From Strigamia acuminata (taxonomy: Eukaryota; Arthropoda; Chilopoda; Geophilomorpha; Linotaeniidae), in assembly GCA_949358305.1 (NCBI GenBank), contig OX442318.1, forward strand, positions 13,002,517-13,066,516: DNA of 64,000 bases. The letters are read 5' to 3'. The notes under the pieces are model-generated. The model ran no database searches. It was not told where the DNA came from and saw only the letters and a list, made by a program, of their open reading frames with translations. The position numbers were made by a program, and so were the translations under genes. Each line of letters opens with the position of its first letter. Position 1 is the first letter of the stretch. Below are positions 58,401-64,000 of the stretch, piece by piece.

Positions 58401-60659
58401 GTAAGTGTGCATTTTTACAATTTTGCTATTCAGAGTGGAATTTATGGGTTTTTTTTCACTCTGAAGGGGTTCAGGAATTTTAAAATAGAAGTTTTCTAAC
58501 TAAATATTTTCATTTTTGACTTATGGGAAAATAAAAATCCGGGAACTGATCATAAAATGTACCACAGATTGTAAATTTTGCTCAGATTAATTTTACGGAA
58601 TGATGTGTTATTAAAACGTGTACCTGCACTTCATTTTTTTCAGGAGACAAGGATGTAAGCAGCCAATTAAATTGTTGCCACAAGGATTTCGTTTTGTGTT
58701 GATAAAGTTATACTGAAACAAATTAAGATTGTGAATGTTACTGAAATTAAAATATCTGAATTTACACATGACAAAGATTAGTTGTATTTAATTTCATGGC
58801 CATTAGTGTTTTTATCAGTAAACGTTAATTTTCGTTTTTTGTTAAATTAGACAAGTTGTTCAGGCTTGAGAATGACTACCAGTACCGGTAGTTGGACATT
58901 GGGACATTTTGAGCTTGAAATCAAGGCATGCAGGCACACCGACCAAACTGATGTGACTTCAAAATAAGCTTGCTCTAAAATTCATCTCACTTCAATTTAC
59001 GGGAGACAGATCATTGGAAAAAGTGAAAACGTAGTGAAGCACATAGAGTAAAAGAGGAAGGATTTTCTTTTGGGTGTTTGGATTGGCAATCATTTTCAAA
59101 TTTCTTTTTCATGTCAGTTGTACAATGTAAATTTGATGGCTAGTGCAGTGTGACATTATACAAGGTGAGCCAGAGAGAATTGATGAATTTGAAAATGTAA
59201 TTACTCTGTAACTGATTAAAATTTTTATTTAAATCTAAAAGCATTATACAGGTTTTGGAATGCCATCTTTATGTCTGAAAAATTATATCATTCAGATATC
59301 TTCCTTTGCTCCAATTTCCAAACATTTCCAAACTGCTTTTCAGATTTTCCATTACACATGTTGATTGTTGAGGTATTACTTTCCCCACAATCACTACTCT
59401 AGTCAAAATGGTGACTGAAAAATAAGCATATAAAATTCGTCAAATTTCTCTGGCTCGTTGAGTTTTGTTATTTCATTGAAAAAAAAATTGTAAGAAATTT
59501 TCTTACCTTTTGCACATTCGCCATAGCAATAGTACTAAGATATTGCATTAAAAAGCTGTTCCCTCTATGAGTTTTTATTTTAATTTTAACATCACCTTCA
59601 TATGTAAGATGCGCTACTGGCGACGGATGTATTAATAGCTTTAAATTTAGAGAAGAAATAGAACACGTAGATTTACTATTATTTAGTTGCCATCACAATT
59701 TTCTCTTGTAAGAAATTGTTATTACAATACTAAACTAATGACCATTTTGTCTTGTGAACTAAAATAAATTTAAATTTCTATAAAAATGTAAGGTTTATAA
59801 AAGCAATTCTGTTAATCTGCAAACTAGTTTGATTTTAATATCAATATATGATGAGATAAGCAAAAATATTTTTATAATTTTGGCAAAAAATCACAACACT
59901 TACTTTAACATGCCGACAACCTAAAGGAAATTTTAGTTTGATGACCATCTTGTAATTAACATTTCCAAATTGAAGTTGCAATGCTAAACAAAAAGGAATT
60001 TTATAATAATAAACGTGGATTTGCATTTTTCTAGTTTTCTAACTTACGGCTTGAAACTTGACCAACTGGCCATTCAAGATTAAGGAGGTTTTGAATTGTC
60101 AAGTTGCTGCGTGATTTCCTCTGCAAAGATATATACTTATTGGTTGGTAAATAAGAATAAAGAAATGAAAATTTACCATTGAAAAATATGCATCAGTTAT
60201 GTAACTAGTTGTACGCAAATATTTTACCATCTCTTGAAGAGTGTATTTATAGTCACCATAATCCAGTTTGCTAGATCCATCACAAAGGTGTAAAAGGTAA
60301 TCGATGCGTTTGTTTTGGGAATGGAAATTTTGATATTCTTGCGTTGATTCTGGGTAAATATAAACATTTGGAAAATTACCATGACTGGTTTCAATGAAGT
60401 ATGCATCAACTGCTGTTGGTTCGCTCATGTAATGCCATATCCGTTCTCTCGTTTGACAAACACACACTGTCAAATCCACAATGAGCAATGTAAATAATAA
60501 AATGGACATTTTCTTCTTCTTTTTGGATATGTTCTTCATTGATTTAAGAAATGGTGGCATCTCCGATTGCTCTGCCATCAGATTGACGAGTTGTCGCATT
60601 TTTCTTTGTCGGCGTTGTTGGATTCGTTCAAATGGTCGAATCGGTTTGTGTTCACCCAT
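52496..60659 (-). CDS. Two-module DEG/ENaC channel, copy D (11 exons, 789 aa)
   Basis: Exons: 60177-60659, 60048-60120, 59904-59983, 59507-59638, 58624-58712, 57028-57838, 54888-54966, 54424-54506, 54259-54357, 54096-54205, 52496-52826. Together they are 2370 nt, with every GT-AG junction in phase. Module 1: basic N-terminus, TM1 at 51-69, FPNVY at 96-100, a cysteine run in exon 5, CKCANLC at 323-329, and TM2 at about 376-399 with selectivity-filter-like GMS at 386-388. A charged linker (about 400-440) follows. Module 2: TM3 at about 445-463, FPLIVDC at 483-489, FGIC in exon 7, KSPC in exon 10, CSCAARC at 718-724, and TM4 with GLS at 778-780, ending at 789. The predicted topology puts both chain ends and the linker in the cytoplasm, with two large outer domains. 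The start at 60659 aligns best with the other copies; an upstream in-frame ATG (60806) would add 49 residues. Ligand and ion preference cannot be read from sequence. Confidence 0.88.
53097..53649. mobile_element. 553-bp TIR element in intron 10 of copy D
   Basis: Ends CCGTCTTCCCTCGAATATAA and its inverse (GTTCGAGGGAAGACGG), flanked by TA (53095-53096, 53650-53651). Sub-terminal CGTCATGACG palindromes repeat at both ends. Non-autonomous; a mariner-like origin is inferred. Confidence 0.85.
54037..54060 (+). repeat. (CAGA)n microsatellite
   Basis: Five to six CAGA units in intron 10 of copy D. Confidence 0.9.
54547..54865. mobile_element. Old hAT-type element in intron 7 of copy D
   Basis: Imperfect ends GGCGTTCCCAAGCC and GTTTGGGAAACGC are flanked by GATTTATG and GATTTAGG, an 8-bp duplication with one change. 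Confidence 0.6.
55160..55510. repeat. GC-rich repetitive island in intron 6 of copy D
   Basis: Much higher GC than its surroundings. ACAAGACCTCGATGCCCCTC and CGCAACCGAGTCCC recur two to three times. The open frame through it (55207-55443) is low-complexity and unsupported. The rest of intron 6 (55511-57027) shows nothing recognised. Confidence 0.5.
57028..57838 (-). CDS. Fusion exon (exon 6) of copy D joining the two modules
   Basis: This one exon encodes residues 287-556: the second half of the module 1 outer domain, TM2 with GMS, the linker, TM3 and the first third of the module 2 outer domain. Because it is an uninterrupted frame, the joining of two DEG/ENaC modules does not depend on splice prediction. 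Copies B (12631-13433) and C (36343-37145) have the same exon. Confidence 0.92.
59167..59456. mobile_element. 290-bp MITE-like element in intron 4 of copy D
   Basis: The left end GAGCCAGAGAGAATTGATGA is matched inversely by the right end (TCGTCAAATTTCTCTGGCTC) with a few mismatches. No clear target duplication was found. Confidence 0.55.
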
Positions 60660-61350
60660 TGGGTATATTTTTATCGTCATATTTTCATAAAAATAGAGCT
60701 GTAAATTGTAATTCATAATAAATTGTTTTTCGTTTTCATTGCACAATACACACACAAGAGGAATACAGGGCAGGAAGTTATTCGAATCGTTAATCATAAA
60801 TAACATTGTAATTTCAGTGTACTAGTATGTTTATACAGGGTAAACAAAAAGTCTGTATCTTTACTTAATATTTCTGAAAGTGCTGACAATGCATCTAATC
60901 TAATGATGGCAAAGTACTAAAGTTGGGTGGGGCAATCTTTTGGTGACCCGAAATTTGACCTTGGGATGTTCCTTCAAGGTCATTGAGAAATTATCTCGGA
61001 AACCGTTAGAGATAGACAGAAATTTCCAATTGTAAACTCGTAGAGCAACTTTATTTAGTCTAAAAATGACTAATCCTCAAATCTTTTGTACTAAAATCTT
61101 TTAAGAAAATTGCAATTTTCTAAAGTAGACACAAGTCAAAGAAAAAATGCCCCAAATTGAAAAAGTGCCAAAAACATGCTGATTAGACAGAAAATGACCC
61201 AAAAAATCAATTCCCCTGGTTGGAATTTGCATATCTGCCACCGTTGCAGAGATATGGGCAGAAACAGTGGCGGATCTAGCACCCGGCTATTGGGGCTTGA
61301 GCCCCGGGCCCCCAAATTCTAGGGGGCCCCCGAGACTCTGGCCCATGTAC

Positions 61351-61381
<31 letters not shown>

Positions 61382-64000
61382 GAAGAAGAAGAAAGGTTGC
61401 TATTAAAAATTTTGAGAAAGGGGCCCCGAAAAAATCTCAAGCCCCGGGCCCCCGAAAAGTTAGATCCGCCCCTGGGCAGAAAACTGAACTTTTGAAAAGA
61501 AAAAGTCATGAAAAAATTCAGAGGAGCCCATATTTCTGCAACAATGCCAGATACGCAAATTCCAACCAAGGAAATCAATTTTTTGGGCCATTTTACGTCT
61601 AATCAGCACGTTTTCGGCACTTTTTCAATTTTGGTCATGTTAGCCTTTGATTTGTCTACTTTGAAAATTGCGATTTTTGAAGTGTTTTTTTATGGTTGAT
61701 TGTAAGGATGTAGTTGGACGTTGAAAGGAGTGGACCAGGGCATGACCATTTGCAGGTACTGAATTTGCATCAGTTTCACTTATTCAAGATTAGCACAGAC
61801 CTGCGGCACAAATTAACATGAAAAGAAAATGGAGTGCCGAACACTTAATTTTGGGTTAAAAATTTATTTAGAACAAACAGTCTCCGTTGTACGGGTTTCT
61901 CAGCTCAGCTCAACAATTTAAAGCCAGTTACAAATTATTTCTAGCCAATTTTCAAGCTATTTTTCCACACGGTGCTGACAAGTGAAAACAAATGTAATTT
62001 AGTGAGTGAAGCATGAATTGCAACCTTTTGGGGTAAAAAAGACCAAAAACTTAGGAAAGGAGGAATAAAATTGAGCAAACCTACCCTGGTCAAAGACGCA
62101 GAGGATTCTGAAAGCAATATCGATGTGAATTCGTTTGTTTCTTGTCAAGTTCTTTGTTGTGTTTGATCGTGAGAACTGCATTGCTACCGCTCAGATGGCA
62201 TCGTTGTTGCTAACCTTGCTTAGCGACAGCGATGCCATGGTTTCGCATTGTATAAATTCTTATTGTTAAATAAAAAGAGCAGACGACGTTCGGGTTCGGC
62301 CGAAACAAGTCGACTCTCATTTCCATCGTCAAAACACATATTCGACACCAAATCATCAAGTTATGACGCCAAACTGGCGAACATAAAATTCTTGGATCGA
62401 ATTAACTATGACAAGAACAATTGATAATTAACCGCAAAAGTGTTTATTTTTCTATTTTTGTTTTACAAATTATTGGCTGACGGGACTTAAATAATTAATT
62501 CTTTTAGCAATATTTTGATGGAATTTTGAAAATATCAGTTTTCTCATTGGCTTCGTGTACTTACAGTTTCCAAGTTGCGTTTCGGGGATCCGTGGTACTC
62601 TATCTGTTTCTTATTTCAACTGTAATGCATTATATTGATGTTGTCTGTCGGGAGAGTATTTTAAAATTAATGACAGCTTAAATAAATTATCAGAACGACA
62701 CGAGTCAAATTAATAACGGTAATCACCAGTTGAATGTCAGGAAAGCAATCATTAAAAATGTTTTGAAGACATTCGTCAAAAGAATTAATGATGCTTAATG
62801 ACTATGTTGTGCACGTTTCTTTTCCAAACATGTTGTTGAAAATTTCTATTGACATTTTTCGTGTCAGCATATTCTACGATGCAAAATAACATGTTTGTTT
62901 TTGTGAATTTTGTGAATTTCAGATAAATTTATTAAATTTTGTTAAGAAATTATGAAAAAAGTATTGAAATTTGTGCATGTTTGTTTGGGGCTCCGTGCTG
63001 TACAATTTAAACGTCAACGGATACTGAGCCGTATATAAAAAATGTCAAAGTGTCAAAAAAATAAATAAAACGTAGAATGGAAAGGAAATGGGAAATATTT
63101 TATAGAAAGTTGAATTTCTGTAAATTTCCAACACTGAAAGATGATGTTGCAAGTTATTGTAATTGTATGGAAAGTTAATGTAAACTAGATTTGGAAATTT
63201 GTATTTCCATTCATTTCACAAGCCTAGAAATTAATGACTAAAGATGTTATGTTATCAGCTTGTGACGGTTATAAAACCGTATTATCCAATGTTCACACTA
63301 GGTGGCGCTGTTTATCTAACGCGCGCAGTTTAAACTCGATAAAGTTGCGAGATATATTAAATAGTTAATATAATATGGCGAATAAAATATACAGTATTTT
63401 ATTAAACCTGATTAAGTATTATTTACTTGAGATATTGATTCTGTCGAATCAATATCCTGTTGTACTTACCTTTTTGAAGAGAACCAATTGGACTCTTCTG
63501 GACCCAGTTCAATATTAGGTCCGGACTTGTGATCCACGAATCCATGGATTCTGACGTCTGATTGGCTGTCGCTAATCTGATTGTTCTCTCGAACTATATA
63601 AGCTCTGGTTTTCCACCAGACCTTCGGCTTGTTTTCTGTATGTTTGTATGTATTGTTGGTTATCGTTTGATTTCTCTCTTTCTTATCGACACATCGGGCC
63701 CCCTCGTTGTCTCAGTCAATATGTATTCAATACTATTGTGCTATTCTTCGTTGTAGCGTCATTTCGGGAAGACTAACTCCGGTAACCAAATAGTCCTGTA
63801 GCGCTAGCCAGCTGTTCTAAGGAGCAGTAAGATTTCGTACGGTGACATAGTATATCGTCCATGCACGGGATTGATTAACACCGTTAAACAAATATCAAAT
63901 TATATGATCGGTGATAGTCGCATCTATTTGCGAGATTCTCCGATCATAGGTCAGATGCTCTGCCAGAGCACATATGCGGGAAGTCAAACCCGTCAAACAA
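60660..64000. other. Region upstream of copy D to the right edge
   Basis: No gene is recognised apart from the MITE at 61265. At 62195-62238 there is an imperfect hairpin (ATGGCATCGTTGTTGCTAA and a G/T-paired partner), followed by TATAAA and AATAAA, as in an LTR. At 63590-63600 TATATAAG precedes a transcript-like stretch, which may be the start of an LTR element continuing off the window. Both are weak calls. Confidence 0.35.
61265..61474. mobile_element. 210-bp hAT-type MITE
   Basis: Ends CAGTGGCGGATCTAG and TAGATCCGCCCCTG, flanked by GGCAGAAA (61257-61264, 61475-61482). Same family as 7557-7756. It contains a long A tract and (AAG)n. Confidence 0.9.

Noticed and set aside
61276-61578. 100-codon frame with a phenylalanine/serine run
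   Set aside because: The run is the translation of the A tract inside a hAT MITE.

Overview
This is an AT-rich, intron-bearing animal sequence. Short introns (about 55-65 bp among the smallest) sit beside much longer transposon-filled ones. The composition, a DEG/ENaC channel gene family, a Copia element primed by an animal-type initiator tRNA-Met, and degenerate TTAGG-like repeats suggest an invertebrate, perhaps an arthropod relative. The species cannot be named from sequence alone.

The backbone is a tandem array of DEG/ENaC (degenerin / epithelial sodium channel) genes, all on the minus strand. Copy A is cut by the left edge (exons 1-3 at 2050-2743). Copies B (11512-17538) and C (35229-41890) are close relatives of A. 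Copy D (52496-60659) is diverged. I rebuilt 11 exons for B, C and D from conserved splice sites. In D all junctions agree in phase and give one 789-residue protein. The main result is that each gene encodes two DEG/ENaC modules in one chain. One exon (exon 6) carries the end of module 1 (CxCxxxC, then a pore helix with GMS) and runs on in frame into the first membrane helix and the FPL post-TM1 motif of module 2. Module 2 then has its own CxCxxxC and GxS pore helix and ends almost at once.

A, B and C lie in a segmental duplication. Its unit, where complete, is: a 20-bp minisatellite (B and C only), the channel gene, a block of repeats, then a decayed coiled-coil gene on the plus strand. The units are about 1-8755 (A, truncated), 10066-29880 (B) and 34021-49500 (C). 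Comparing paralogous sites shows insertions, their target duplications and, usually, the empty site. In A these are a Mutator-like MITE, a 917-bp TA-flanked element and four hAT-type elements. In B they are a complete young Copia retrotransposon (19236-26076), a solo LTR and a hAT MITE. In C they are three solo LTRs and one hAT MITE. D carries its own MITEs in introns.

Between the units lie AT-rich spacers. The spacer at 29.9-34.0 kb contains one likely exon of a MIF4G-domain protein on the minus strand (30871-31165). The last 3 kb hold no recognised gene, only hints of LTR-like promoter sequence.
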